From NCBI GenBank assembly GCA_905250115.1, contig CAJNOI010000151.1, positions 158,178 through 222,177 of the forward strand: DNA of 64,000 nucleotides, read 5' to 3'. This stretch comes from Adineta steineri. Taxonomy: Eukaryota; Rotifera; Eurotatoria; Adinetida; Adinetidae. The notes beneath the pieces were generated by a model. The model saw only the letters and a program-made list of their open reading frames with translations. It did not search any database and had not been told where the DNA came from. The position numbers were made by a program, and so were the translations under genes. Within the stretch, counting starts at the first letter, position 1. Each line of letters opens with the position of its first letter. Shown piece after piece: positions 38,132 through 48,964 of the stretch.

Positions 38132-39097
38132 ATGGCACTCTCTAAAATTAGTTTCTTATGGCTTCATATAATTCCATTAGTTCCATCACTTATGGTTACT
38201 ACCTTTATTCTTTATTATTTGCTCAAGACCCGAGTACTACGTACAGCTCTCAATAATCATGTTATTATTCTCATGCTTTTGTTTGGTCTTGTACTAGAAC
38301 TTACTGATACCATATGGTTTATTTATTTTTTTCGTACTGGTTCTGCTTTATCATTAACACATGAATTCTGTCTCGCCTGGGCATACATTGATTCATCTCT
38401 ATTCGCATCAGTTTCATTACAAATGTCTTGGGCAACTATTGAAAGACATATTATTATTTTTCATTCAAACTTATTTGCAACAAAAAGAAAACGTTTTTTC
38501 TTTCATTATCTTCCTTTGTTTATAGTGAGTGTGTGGCCTCTAATATTTTATTTCGTTACACTTTTAATTCTCCCTTGTAATCTACCATTTGATTATAATA
38601 GAAGACTATGTGGTCATTATGATTGTATTAATCTTATAGAATGGATTGCAATATTTGATAGTATTGCACATTATATGGTACCATCATTTATTACTTTAAT
38701 TTTTAGTATAACTCTTTTTGTACGTGTATTGTATCATAAATGTCAAATTGGTCAAAGAATTGACTGGAGAAATTATAAAAAGATGGCACTTCAATTATTA
38801 TCAATATCTCTTATATATATGGTGTTAGATGCTCCACCAACGATATTGAATGTTGCTTATCTATCTGGTCTATCATCGAATGTCGCCTCTGATTATTACA
38901 ATAGCATGTTAGATCTTAGTTTATGGATTATACTATTCACTCCATTTGCATGTATTACATCGTTACCGGATTTGAAAGCAAAATGTAAAAATTTGATTAC
39001 GTTTCGGCGACGAACACATGCTGTTCGACCAGCAGTAATTATAACAACGCGTCGAAACCCAAATCAAATAATTACAACAGCACGAATTATTCACTAG
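38132..39097 (+). CDS. orphan 7TM receptor, single exon
   Basis: 321 residues, one exon, ATG at 38132. Seven hydrophobic segments can be placed: IIPLVPSLMVTTFILYYLL, VIILMLLFGLVLELTDTIW, SSLFASVSLQMSWATIERH, YLPLFIVSVWPLIFYFVTL, HYMVPSFITLIFSITLFV, MALQLLSISLIYMVLDAPP and SLWIILFTPFACITSLPD. The E-R pair after TM3 (TIERHIIIFH) stands for DRY. Two Cys (FCLAW before TM3 and the GHYDC loop) can form the usual disulphide. The tail is Arg-rich. NPxxY is missing. This fits a rhodopsin-like orphan receptor of a bdelloid-expanded family; ligand unknown. Base composition is more even than that of intron-rich neighbours. Confidence 0.8.
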   Translation: MALSKISFLWLHIIPLVPSLMVTTFILYYLLKTRVLRTALNNHVIILMLLFGLVLELTDTIWFIYFFRTGSALSLTHEFCLAWAYIDSSLFASVSLQMSWATIERHIIIFHSNLFATKRKRFFFHYLPLFIVSVWPLIFYFVTLLILPCNLPFDYNRRLCGHYDCINLIEWIAIFDSIAHYMVPSFITLIFSITLFVRVLYHKCQIGQRIDWRNYKKMALQLLSISLIYMVLDAPPTILNVAYLSGLSSNVASDYYNSMLDLSLWIILFTPFACITSLPDLKAKCKNLITFRRRTHAVRPAVIITTRRNPNQIITTARIIH

Positions 39098-41185
39098 TTA
39101 TTCTTAAATTATCAGAATTAACAAAAATGAATAATACAGACTATTACAAAACCATCACGTTCCACTGTATAACCCAAAGGGTAATTGATAGAGCTCATCT
39201 TTAGATTGTCGAGAGTGTGGAACATAAAGGTTATGTAACCCTCTGTAAATATTAAATGTTGTCATAAAATTATGTTATTATCTCTATTCATCCTACTTTC
39301 TTGTTATATCATTTCGATGCTTTGATCATTGTTGCGAACTTTCAAATTTATTAATTTATACAATGTATTTTGTCTATTTTATTGTCAATAAAATGAATCT
39401 CTCATATCCTGACACATCGATAGATATTATTTGATATAGTAACAGAAATAAATTAAAAAGTTGAAGTATTATTGATAATACGATACACAGAAAATGATTT
39501 TCATCGTTTATAGAAGTAATGATCTTTCAAACTTTATATGACAAGATATATAGGGATGTGTCGTACAGGGATGAAACCATCTATGGCTTATATGATTAAG
39601 AAACGGATAACTTGAAAGTTGACAAAGATTATTCAAAGATATGTGATTTATACTCTCAACATGTGGGTGTTGATAGAGAACAGATCGTAATCCACCAGTC
39701 CGCATAGATATCCACACCCATCCTCTAGATTTTCTTCCACCTGCCTTCTTTTTAAAATTCCAACAGTAAGCATAGTATACGCTCTATTAAGTGTTTAAAC
39801 TGCTATCTAAATAACGTAATAAAAAATAAAATAAAATAAAAAACAACATTTACAGCAGTGAGTCACTCAGTTAGTTAGTCATACAAACTGCGCATGTATA
39901 AAACAATATAATTATGTTATGATCATACGGTTATTTTCGTTTTGTACTAAATAATCACTGTCTGCGCCTGGATATTTCTATATATGTATAGATGAAAGAT
40001 CACAATAGTTCGAACGTAGAGTACGCTAGTTTGTCCAATGATCATATGATAAAACGAACTCAATAATATTATAATATTTATGATTATTATTCTTTTGCAA
40101 AAACTCTTAATAGTTGATCCAATAATTAAGAGTAATCTATTAGAGCTTACTTTGTGATAATCACTTTTATGATAAATATATCAAATTTCAACTCTATTTT
40201 CATAGACATACATATGAAATATCATTGATATATTTTTATACAATCAAAAATAATTATATTTTACCAAACAAACTCAGATATAGCGTCTCATTATCCGCTT
40301 GAACTATGGAGTTAATCACAGACCTGAATTTCTGTTAAGCAACTAAACCAAAATTATTAGAGATTTAAAAAAATATTATTTGTGTATGTTTACAATTAAC
40401 TGATTCATCATCTAACGCACTTACAAGGAAAAGTCGTGGAGTATAAATGTGGATATTACATAGTGCTCGAGATTGCGAACAATAATGAATAAAATAATGA
40501 TTCATACATCCATCCTCAAGATTTACAGTAGAAAGATGCGTCATAATGAAAATGATTTACTACTTTACCTAATACTTTATCACATGTAAAACAAATCGCA
40601 CTTAATAATCACCATCAATGAAAAGAATGGTTGTTTGAATAGCTTCTTCGGTTGAATAAACATGACTCATCATATATAATCCTGATCATCAATATAAAAA
40701 TTCAGTAGACATCGATTCACGAAAACGGTAAGGATTATAAAAATAGCTTAGGATAGAAACAAAATGACTGATGACGAAATAGTATTTTTTACAAAAAAAA
40801 AACTTTTGAGTTGAGTTCTCTTTTTTAACTCTTCTTTTATTTTATATAAACATTTGAGACAATCGTATTCTTTATGGTTCGATGCTTAGATTCGGTATAA
40901 ATTATTTTTTTCCCTTTCTAAGGAGAAAACTGGTAAATCAATGGGTATATCCGACCATCTGGATTCGAGCACTGTATCCTTATTTTCAAGGTTTCTCCGA
41001 CGAAGCTGGTGACTTCCTGATAGAAGGATGTGAAGTTTTTTCAATCTCTACACACTCACACCCCCAAACTGCTTAGAAAATATTTGATTCATTTTGCATG
41101 TGATCTAGTTCTTAATTATAAGATATAGAAATATCAGTTTTTTTTGTATAACAATTAGAATTTTTTAGATAAACAAAATATTATC
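39098..41185. other. gene-free region with telomere-like motifs
   Basis: No credible gene. A G-rich/C-rich pair lies at 39660-39722 and a single C-rich run (CACACTCACACCCCC) at 41051-41065, just upstream of the oxidase gene. Confidence 0.5.
39660..39722. repeat. telomere-like G-rich/C-rich inverted pair
   Basis: ATGTGGGTGTTGATAG near 39660 and ATATCCACACCCATCC near 39707, arms complementary over GTGGGTGT/CCACACCC with about 30 bp between. Confidence 0.45.
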
Positions 41186-43381
41186 ATGATGAATTGTCAA
41201 TTTCTTTTCATTTTATTTCTGCAATTTATCGTGACTAATGAACTCAATCTACCCCCAGATATAGGTGGAAGTTGGGAACCTGTAATACCAGAAAATGATG
41301 GAGGTGCTATTGGAAAGAGTTTAGGTATGCAGACAGTTCATACTGCTCTTCTACCTTCAGGCAAAATTTTACTCGTTAGTGGAAGCAGTTGGCGAAATCC
41401 AGCATCCATTCAATACTATCCACTATTTGCAAATCCAGAACCTGGCAGTGGATTGTGGATCAAAGATGATGATCCATTTCTGAAGAGTAAACTAAACGAT
41501 TATTATGAGTTGGTGAATAATGCTGCTGTCTATGATGTAAAAGCAAATACATTTTATCGTATTCCTCATCCAGTACCCGTTGATGATCCTGACCCATCCA
41601 ACGTATCCCGTTTTGTTCCTAATGATCTTTTTTGTACGGGTCATCAACATTTACCTAATGGAAATGTACTTTTTGTTGGTGGTACGCAATACTATTATCC
41701 ATTCGATACAGGACATCGTTCTACTTTCATATTTGATTGGCAAAAAGAAGCTAATATATCATGGCCACAGGTTGATTGGCGACAAATTCCTGATGATGAA
41801 AATAATCCATGGTATTTTTCCGGCTTCATGAAACGAGGACGTTGGTATCCTAGTATTCTTCCACTGTTGGATGGTCGAATGATGGTGTTTGGTGGTTTTG
41901 TAGGCTTTGATGTAGGTTTTCCATCTATGTACGCATTCGAAATGAATAGTTTTGTAGAATTTTTCAATCCTATACGATTAAATTGGTCTGCAGTAGATGT
42001 TAAATCATTTCCGAACAGTCCTTTCACAACTCTAATTAATCCCAATTTTAAACCTACTCCAGAATGGGAATGCGATGCACGTTGTATAAATGATAACAAA
42101 TATGATGCATTCAAACTCTATCCAGAAAATTATTTATATCCAGATGGACGGATCTTTTTAACACGTGAAGGTGATTGGACAAGTGCACGAACAACAGACG
42201 GTGCCTTTATTCGTCGAACTAAGAAAACTTATTGGATTCAACTGCAAAACAAGAAAAACATCACATTTTCCTACGGACCAGATCGTCTTGTGAATATTAC
42301 TTCCTATGGTACAACTGTTCTTGATCCTAATAATGGTTGTATTAACTTGTTTGGTGGTCAACCGGCGTGCTCTGGTGTTCTTTTGTATAATGACTCTAGT
42401 TCTGACAATTATTTCGCTGGTTGCCGTGCAAGTCGAAAGCTTGAACAATTTAATCAATCGAAATATGACGCGAATGGTGGTCATTGGACGTTAGATTCGA
42501 ACTTTCTTAGTAATAATATAGAAGATGATCGTTCAAATCATTATGCTCTTATTCTTCCAACCAGTGAACTTCTAATTATTGGTGGAAGCAACTACGATTT
42601 CTACGGTTCTGTTCGTTATCCACTACTACTTACTCCACAATTTTCAAAACAAACAAATGAATTTCTCGGCTATACCAAGCGAAGAATGAATGAACATGCT
42701 GAAACTCGTCTTTATCATACTGCAGCGCTACTAATGCCGGACGGACGCATCTGGTTATCAGGAGGAAACGCTGCTCGAGCATCAATTAAACAGCGAACTG
42801 CACCACTATCAGCTTTTAACGCGAGTAGCGGCAAGCAGCCGTTACCTGATCTAAGTCTCATTAATCTGGATTATCACTTTACTGTGGACGATCTTGTAAT
42901 GGGACAAGCATCGAAAGGATCATCTCTGCCGCCGACAGAAGCATGGGTAGCGGAAATATTTAGTCCACCTTATTTATTTATCGATGGTGAACGTCGCGCT
43001 GAAATCGTCTCTCTTACGACAATACAGACAAATTATTCTTTTGAGAAGATCATCGCAAATCAAACATTCTATTTACTTCATAGTAATCAATCTTATACTG
43101 TACAATTATCTAATTTACCCGAACAATGTTGTAATCAAGGCAATGCTTCCCTTGTTATAATTAAATTACCATGGGCTACTCATGGTTGGGATGGAGGACA
43201 ACGCCTATTCAAATTACAATTTAGTTCAGACGATACAAATGATCAAATTCAATTCTCTATGCCTGATGCACAACAAGCAAATTTACCTCCTGCTTACTAT
43301 ATGATGTTTTATGTAGATTGTATGGGAAAACCATCAAAAGCTCAAATGATTCGCTTTGATGATAATGTGCAAGAACTTTAA
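41186..43381 (+). CDS. AA5 copper-radical oxidase (glyoxal/galactose oxidase-like)
   Basis: Single exon, 731 residues, ATG at 41186. A signal peptide (FLFILFLQFIVT, residues 6-17) predicts secretion. Kelch-type repeats fill the middle (LPSGKILLVSG, LPNGNVLFVGG, LLDGRMMVFGG, LPTSELLIIGG, MPDGRIWLSGG), and the C-terminus is the E-set domain (PPAYYMMFYVDCMGKPS). The active site can be mapped by motif: C150 in DLFCTG and Y221 in RWYPS would form the Cys-Tyr cofactor; Y510-H511 in RLYHT and H666 in ATHGWDGGQR complete the copper site. All are present, so an active oxidase making hydrogen peroxide from an aldehyde or alcohol is likely. The family is common in fungi, plants and bacteria and rare in animals. 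Together with the missing introns and higher GC this suggests horizontal acquisition. Stop is followed by AATAAA-like signals. Confidence 0.88.
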   Translation: MMNCQFLFILFLQFIVTNELNLPPDIGGSWEPVIPENDGGAIGKSLGMQTVHTALLPSGKILLVSGSSWRNPASIQYYPLFANPEPGSGLWIKDDDPFLKSKLNDYYELVNNAAVYDVKANTFYRIPHPVPVDDPDPSNVSRFVPNDLFCTGHQHLPNGNVLFVGGTQYYYPFDTGHRSTFIFDWQKEANISWPQVDWRQIPDDENNPWYFSGFMKRGRWYPSILPLLDGRMMVFGGFVGFDVGFPSMYAFEMNSFVEFFNPIRLNWSAVDVKSFPNSPFTTLINPNFKPTPEWECDARCINDNKYDAFKLYPENYLYPDGRIFLTREGDWTSARTTDGAFIRRTKKTYWIQLQNKKNITFSYGPDRLVNITSYGTTVLDPNNGCINLFGGQPACSGVLLYNDSSSDNYFAGCRASRKLEQFNQSKYDANGGHWTLDSNFLSNNIEDDRSNHYALILPTSELLIIGGSNYDFYGSVRYPLLLTPQFSKQTNEFLGYTKRRMNEHAETRLYHTAALLMPDGRIWLSGGNAARASIKQRTAPLSAFNASSGKQPLPDLSLINLDYHFTVDDLVMGQASKGSSLPPTEAWVAEIFSPPYLFIDGERRAEIVSLTTIQTNYSFEKIIANQTFYLLHSNQSYTVQLSNLPEQCCNQGNASLVIIKLPWATHGWDGGQRLFKLQFSSDDTNDQIQFSMPDAQQANLPPAYYMMFYVDCMGKPSKAQMIRFDDNVQEL

Positions 43382-43500
43382 ACAAACATTATATCAATCA
43401 TATTTAGTAGTATACATCACATAAAATAAATAACTTTTTATAAACTATATTTTAATTAATGTTCTTAAAGAACAAAGATTTCCTTGTCTATCTTTTTTTT

Positions 43501-43600
43501 NNNNNNNNNNNNNNNNNNNNNNNNNNNNNNNNNNNNNNNNNNNNNNNNNNNNNNNNNNNNNNNNNNNNNNNNNNNNNNNNNNNNNNNNNNNNNNNNNNNN
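43501..43600. other. assembly gap of 100 N
   Basis: Exactly 100 N, entered from CTTTTTTTT. Similar to the gap at 11184: both begin at a T homopolymer. Confidence 0.95.
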
Positions 43601-44816
43601 AGATAGGTCGGAAGAATAACGATGCGGAACACAACGAAAAACGAAAACTGAAGGTAAAAAAACACCACTTGAATGAAAATCTAACTGATTTCTGTGCATA
43701 TAGTCACAGTACAGAATAGACGGATGAGTCAATGTAAAAGCATAGTTACCTACCAAAAATCATAACTATTAAGCATGGCCAAGTGTCACGGAATTTCATT
43801 TTTTTACATTATGAGACCATATCTCATCAATAATCATTGCAAATTCTCTGAAAATTTTGTCATAGATACATATTATTTAGATCCATTACTAGTACGAATT
43901 TCATTGATTTTGATTTAAACAGATATGAATTTTATATATTTAATGAAGGAAAAGTGTGAATATCTTATCTTTGGATAATAACAATCGACCGAAGTGATTC
44001 TGATGCATCTTAAGGATGTGGATTCATCTTGTCATTACCCACATCGACACCCTCAATAAAAGTAAAGATTTACTTGATCTTTATTTTATAAACAATAAAG
44101 ATAAAGAAATTTTCTTTTTCTTAAAAATGTAAAATTTTATCCTTTTCAGGTAGATTGCTAAATACTATAAAGACATATAGACTAAAAAGATTTTAAAAAG
44201 AAGTTTTTTCCATAAATAGTTTATACCTCATAATCATTTGCTAGTATTATCCAATATAAGAATGTGGCTGGTGATAGGACAAAACTGCGATCAATATTAT
44301 CTATTATTATATCAATTATTTATCTATTTACTAATTACTTGAGAATATTTTCTTTATTCTTTATTTTATAAAAAAGCTGTTAGCGCAATCCCTAACGGGA
44401 TTAAAAATGTGAAACACGATCTAACTGTGCTTCTACCTTCAAGAGGATAGTTTAATTGTGTCATTGTGAAGCGACTTTTATCTTATTCTGTAGCATAAAG
44501 GTATAGAAATATCAAAAAGAAATAATTTCATATGTTGAAATCATTTGATTATTATTTTAACAGTTGATACAAAATTTAGAAAAATCGATTAATATAAAAA
44601 ACTACTCACATATCTACCTTTCCTAAATAGTATGAGTTCAATAGTTTCATTTTATTCTCCAACGCAATGTTCATATCTATGACAGTTACAGTCTGTGATA
44701 AAGTCAAGAGAACATCTGCCATTCACGGTTCGTGATGCTACGTTAATTATCTATATGAAGGCCTTGTTAGGGTCTGTGATGAATCACTAAACCCTAAACT
44801 AGAGATTAAGTTGGTT

Positions 44817-44890
44817 CTCCTAGTCTAATTGTCTCGAAACGTCTACCCGGATAGCAGAAAGTGGTGATTCGAGTCTCGCGAAGGTCATCT
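44817..44890 (+). ncRNA. degenerate tRNA-Arg-like / SINE-like sequence
   Basis: An A-box-like TAGTCTAATTG and, about 45 bp later, a B-box-like GATTCGAGTC are spaced as in a pol III internal promoter. The stretch ACGTCTACCCGGATAGCAGAA resembles the anticodon arm region of tRNA-Arg(CCG). The D, anticodon and T stems do not pair well, so this is not a functional tRNA. It may be a pseudogene or the head of a SINE. Confidence 0.3.
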
Positions 44891-44989
44891 TTTCCCCCAT
44901 TTTGTCTTTCTATTGTATTCTTTCGCTGATGTCCTTTTTATGGCTCTGATATGACCGTAACAGGCCTATGGTACCCTATTGGTTCTGTC

Positions 44990-45952
44990 CAGGGTTCCGA
45001 ATAGAATTTAGAAGAAAAATGTTTCTGTACATTATGTTTTTGAAAGCAGAGTGTATCAAAGTGTATAAATTGAATTTAATTATAATCTTGACATCTAGAA
45101 AGTGTTCATATTTTTTGCTAATGAAGAATGTAAAACAAATGCATACTGAATAATAGTAAATACACAATTAATACGCCCACAATGATGCAATCTGACATGA
45201 ATAGGAATATTTATTTTATTACTCGTCAGTATTAGAGGGGTGCGTGGATACAGATACAACTTGTATCCACATTTTATACATGTAGATCTGAACAGGTATA
45301 CATTTACGTGTACTGTTTTATCAGTATATGTATTAATACATATATCAATGTATCAATCAATGTATTCATATATTAATACATGGATACATGTATCGACATG
45401 TATATACCTAAAACAACCAGAATTTCATGTATTGATACATCGATACATGTATCGATACATATACCCATATATATACCCCGAAAAAACGTAGAATTTCAAT
45501 ATTTCATGTATCGATACATGGATACATGTATTAATACCTGAGTACATGTATCAATACATCAGTACAACTGTCGATACATGTATTCATGTCTCGATACATG
45601 TACTAATGTGTCGATACATGTATTCATCTCTCGATACATGTACTGATGTCTCGATACATGAAATTCTGAAATTCTAGGTTTTCTGGGGTACATATATGGG
45701 TACATGTATCAATACATGTGTGAATACGTGTGGGGATGTATCGATATATCGATACATGTTAGGAGATGTATGTCGTGATTGTAGTAGGGAAAAATATCGA
45801 TACAAGTTGTATCTGTATTCACGCATCTATGTCGCAGTGTACCGTGTACATTTTGTTTTCGCCAGCAACGTGTAAAACAGCGTGTATTTCAAAAGTCGCA
45901 AGTGTTTCACCCATTTTTCTTCTGCTGTGTACACTTACCATTCGGAACCCTG
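44990..45952. mobile_element. non-autonomous hAT-like element, 963 bp
   Basis: Terminal inverted repeats CAGGGTTCCGAAT (44990-45002) and ATTCGGAACCCTG (45940-45952) match perfectly over 13 bp. The element is flanked by an identical 8-bp target duplication GTTCTGTC at 44982-44989 and 45953-45960. CAGGG-type ends plus an 8-bp duplication are the hallmarks of the hAT superfamily. No transposase is encoded, so it depends on an enzyme supplied elsewhere. It carries a nested palindromic element at 45233-45829. The intact duplication suggests a fairly recent insertion. Confidence 0.85.
45233..45829. mobile_element. palindromic foldback element nested in the hAT-like element
   Basis: Ends are inverted copies: GTGCGTGGATACAGATACAA from 45239 and the complement of ATGCGTGAATACAGATACAA ending near 45827, similar over about 30 bp. 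Inner segments also mirror each other (ACCCATATATATACCCC near 45465 against GGGGTACATATATGGGT near 45687; AGAATTTCA blocks). The interior is a dense array of the palindrome CATGTATCGATACATG and variants. No clean target duplication: left flank GTCAGTAT, right flank TGTCGCAG. It may be a foldback transposon or an internally expanded part of the host element. Confidence 0.6.
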
Positions 45953-46020
45953 GTTCTGTCGGTAACGAGGTCAAAAGAACATATGTCGGTCATGTCTGTG
46001 ATGTTGTATCGGTCACGTCT

Positions 46021-46461
46021 GTGACGGCTAGAGCCCATCGGGTCCGGGTCGGGTCCGGGTCTTAAAAATTTGTTTTTACCGGGTCCGGGTCCGGGTCCGG
46101 GTCTCGAAGCTTTTTATGACCGGGTCCGGATAAAAAGAAATATAGTATCGACATGATATTTTTATACTGCTCGGTGAACATGAGAATGCCATTTTGGATT
46201 TGAAAACTGGTTAATAGGTTTTTAGAAAACTAAATCAAAGACCTTTTTTTTTGCTACTTAGTTTTGGTTTTTGGATAGTTAAGACTAAAAATTTTTTTAA
46301 AGTTACAGTTCGAGTTCAGACTAGTGCTCGTCGAAATCGGGTCCAACGCGGACCCGGACCGGGCATCGGGTCCGGGTCCGGGTCTACCGAAATTTTTTTG
46401 AACGGGTCCGGGTCGGGTCCGGGTCCAAAAAAACGTGGACCCGATGGGCTCTAGTGACGGC
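46021..46461. mobile_element. second non-autonomous hAT-like element with GGGTCC subterminal repeats
   Basis: Element proper is 46029-46453 (425 bp). Its ends TAGAGCCCATCGGGTCC and GGACCCGATGGGCTCTA are perfect 17-bp inverted repeats. A perfect 8-bp target duplication GTGACGGC flanks it (46021-46028, 46454-46461). Both ends carry arrays of GGGTCC/GGGTCGGGTCC units, typical of hAT subterminal transposase-binding repeats. No coding capacity. It lies only 60 bp from the end of the other hAT-like element. Confidence 0.87.
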
Positions 46462-46511
46462 CTATACTACTATGTCGTTCGCCGCCTTTGATGTTCGGTC
46501 GGTCACGTCTT

Positions 46512-46600
46512 GAGGGTGTGGGTGTGGGTGAGGGTTTGGGTGTGGCTCTGTCCTATTCGTACCACACACATATTCACACCTACACTTAACACCCACACCA
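46512..46600. repeat. telomere-like TGTGGG tract with C-rich partner
   Basis: GGGTGTGGGTGTGGGTGAGG and variants, then after about 40 bp CACACCTACACTTAACACCCACACC. Close to TGTGGG units, the telomere repeat reported for bdelloids, in opposed orientation. Confidence 0.5.
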
Positions 46601-48659
46601 ATGTCGTTTTTGACAGTACCATAACAAGGTATACATAACCAATCTCTTTTTTTTGCTGTTCTCTTCAAATCTCTAAAAAGTATTCTGTTATTGACTAAGT
46701 ATATATTTACTCTTGATTTCTCTCTGTAAAGACATAATATTATTTTGTTATTTATAGTACTATCACCTTGACTTGATGTGATCCATGCTGATTGAAACAA
46801 GAACTATTTTACGATATTAAAATATCAACTATAATGATATATCAATAAAGTGATATTTCGTTGTAATTGATGATATTTAGGAAATGAGGAAATATTAAGA
46901 TTGAAACGTTAATTATAATAGAAACATAATAAAATAATAAATTGAATTTGTTATATTTCTAACTGTCTTGTTACCTATATATATAATGTCTTATAAATGA
47001 TTTGTTCGATACATTTGATTATATCCTTGACAAAAAGATTATCAAAATTAAATACTTCATTTTATCTTGATAATAACAATATTTGACTTTTAGGTAAAGA
47101 TAAATTTTCATTTGTAAGGTTAGTGTTAATAATGTTATGAAGAAAAAAAATGTAATCTGAAGACAAAATTCAAGGTGAAAGAAAAATACTTGGAATTTTC
47201 CAAGTTATAAATAACCATAAAAGCAAATCAAAAGATTTGATGATTATTCTGTTCTTATATATAAATACGATGCGTTGAGAACCAAACAGATGTAAGTCTA
47301 CTTCCTTTTTTAAATTGACATTAATCTATTACATCATTCTACTTGATCATTGTTAATACTTTCAATAATAATTCATTTTATGATACATATAATCCACACC
47401 GTTTGCAGTATAGATTTGAACAAAAGACACGTCATACTATTCGTTATTGCATAGATTCGCAATATATAAATAAAATTGTATAGATAGTATGATTTCTGAG
47501 GATTATGATAAATGCCTAAAATATTTTAAACAATACCCCATGCAGAAACCATACTGAGTCATGTATGTTTTTATAATGGTGGGATTTTTCCCGATATTTA
47601 CATCTAAGTTGGAAATTTCCCGACTATACCTACTGAATAATAGACGACAGGCAATGAGAAAAAATAAAAACAAGAGCATACTGACGCACTATATTAATGT
47701 AATGGGAAAAAAGTGAAACATTCATATTCTTCTCTCTTACTTCATAGTAGTAATTTTGTATTTCAGATTCAAGACGAATTATTATACATAAATAACTGTG
47801 AAGTAAGTTTCATTTGAAAAAAAATATTATCGATTTTAAATATCGAAAAATGAAGTGATTCAATATGAATGTCTTCTATCAGTAAATTTTGTAAAGAGTA
47901 ATCTGAGAACTGTAAAATAAATTTATGAACATCAAGTATATATCCTATAGAATCATAAATATTTCTGAGTACTTTATCTATATTAGTATTACATATTCTT
48001 CTTTGTTTGAGTTCAACTAAATAACACGAACTTCTTCTGTTTTTTATTTTTTTAAAGCCTTCAGGTGTTTGAATATCAGCATTTTTCTTATTTCATCTCG
48101 TTAATCTTTCTTAAGATTAAGTTGAAAATTTTAAAACGATAAAAAAGTATTCGTTCTTATCTATTTTATATAGTAAATAGTAGTGGGATAAGGTCCACCT
48201 TGCTTCTTTTTCTTTCGGAAGTGAGACGCACGCATCATAGTAATTGACAACCAGTTAAAAGATAGAGAGGGCAAATGTAATGCAAAGGCTACATAGCGCT
48301 TTCGCAAGGCTTGTATTAAATTTGCAATCTTGTTATGCAGAATCCTTTATGCATAAGTCAATCATTTGATTTATTTTTCTAATTCTCTATGACATGCAAA
48401 AACTATGATTTCTAAGTTTCATATATGTATGTGAACTGCAAAAGCTTTTTCTGAGTTTATGGTAAATTCCAGTTTTCAGGAAGTTCAAATTTCTCGCGTA
48501 TCATTTCATAATGAATGGTGCAATAAAAATAATACTGTTGCAATTTTTTATCTTAACTATGAAACATTTATGATTGCAGTTGATTTTATTACATTTGATT
48601 AAATAATCATAAATCTTATCTAACCGTTAAATTGTGTCAACAAATTTATCGAAATTCGA

Positions 48660-48780
48660 AAAGGGTTTGTGGGTGAGGATATGATTCTGTCCTCTACGTG
48701 CTAACACCGACACCCACGTCCACCCACCCCACACCCGCACCCACATTCACACCCTAACCTCCACCAATACTCACAGCCAG
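48660..48780. repeat. telomere-like G-rich/C-rich inverted pair
   Basis: GGGTTTGTGGGTGAGG near 48663, then a long C-rich arm (ACACCCACGTCCACCCACCC and following) to about 48770. The spacer TTCTGTCCTCTACGTG resembles the spacer of the 46.5-kb copy (CTCTGTCCTATTCGTAC). Confidence 0.5.
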
Positions 48781-48964
48781 ACACACTTTGTTTTCAGGGA
48801 TTTCTTTTATTTACCTTCCCCATTGAAGTGAAGGGCGGCTTCTCAAGTGCACCACTTCATTGTAAGGCTTTTTCTTTATCGAAGTTGGAAATTTGGAAAG
48901 TTTTTTGTAAAAGGTGACTATAAATAGAAAAATTTCTTTATTTTTTTCATATTCAAGTCGCCGA

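Larger units (their letters stand above)
43382..48964. other. accessory gene-free region rich in mobile elements
   Basis: Holds a 100-N gap, a tRNA-like sequence, two hAT-like elements, a foldback element and telomere-like tracts, each listed separately. Outside these, 46800-48650 is plain AT-rich DNA with nothing recognised. Confidence 0.6.

Noticed and set aside
40882..41076. 64-residue frame upstream of the oxidase gene
   Set aside because: Ends in the C-rich telomere-like run; no coding signature.
44817..44890. Functional tRNA gene
   Set aside because: D, anticodon and T stems do not pair; only box-like motifs remain.
45240..45491. Open frame rich in Tyr/Ile/His inside the foldback element
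   Set aside because: Produced by the repeated TGTATCGATACA unit, not a gene.
46462..46800. 112-residue minus-strand frame with PHPNPHPHPHP
   Set aside because: The His-Pro run is a translation of the telomere-like repeat.
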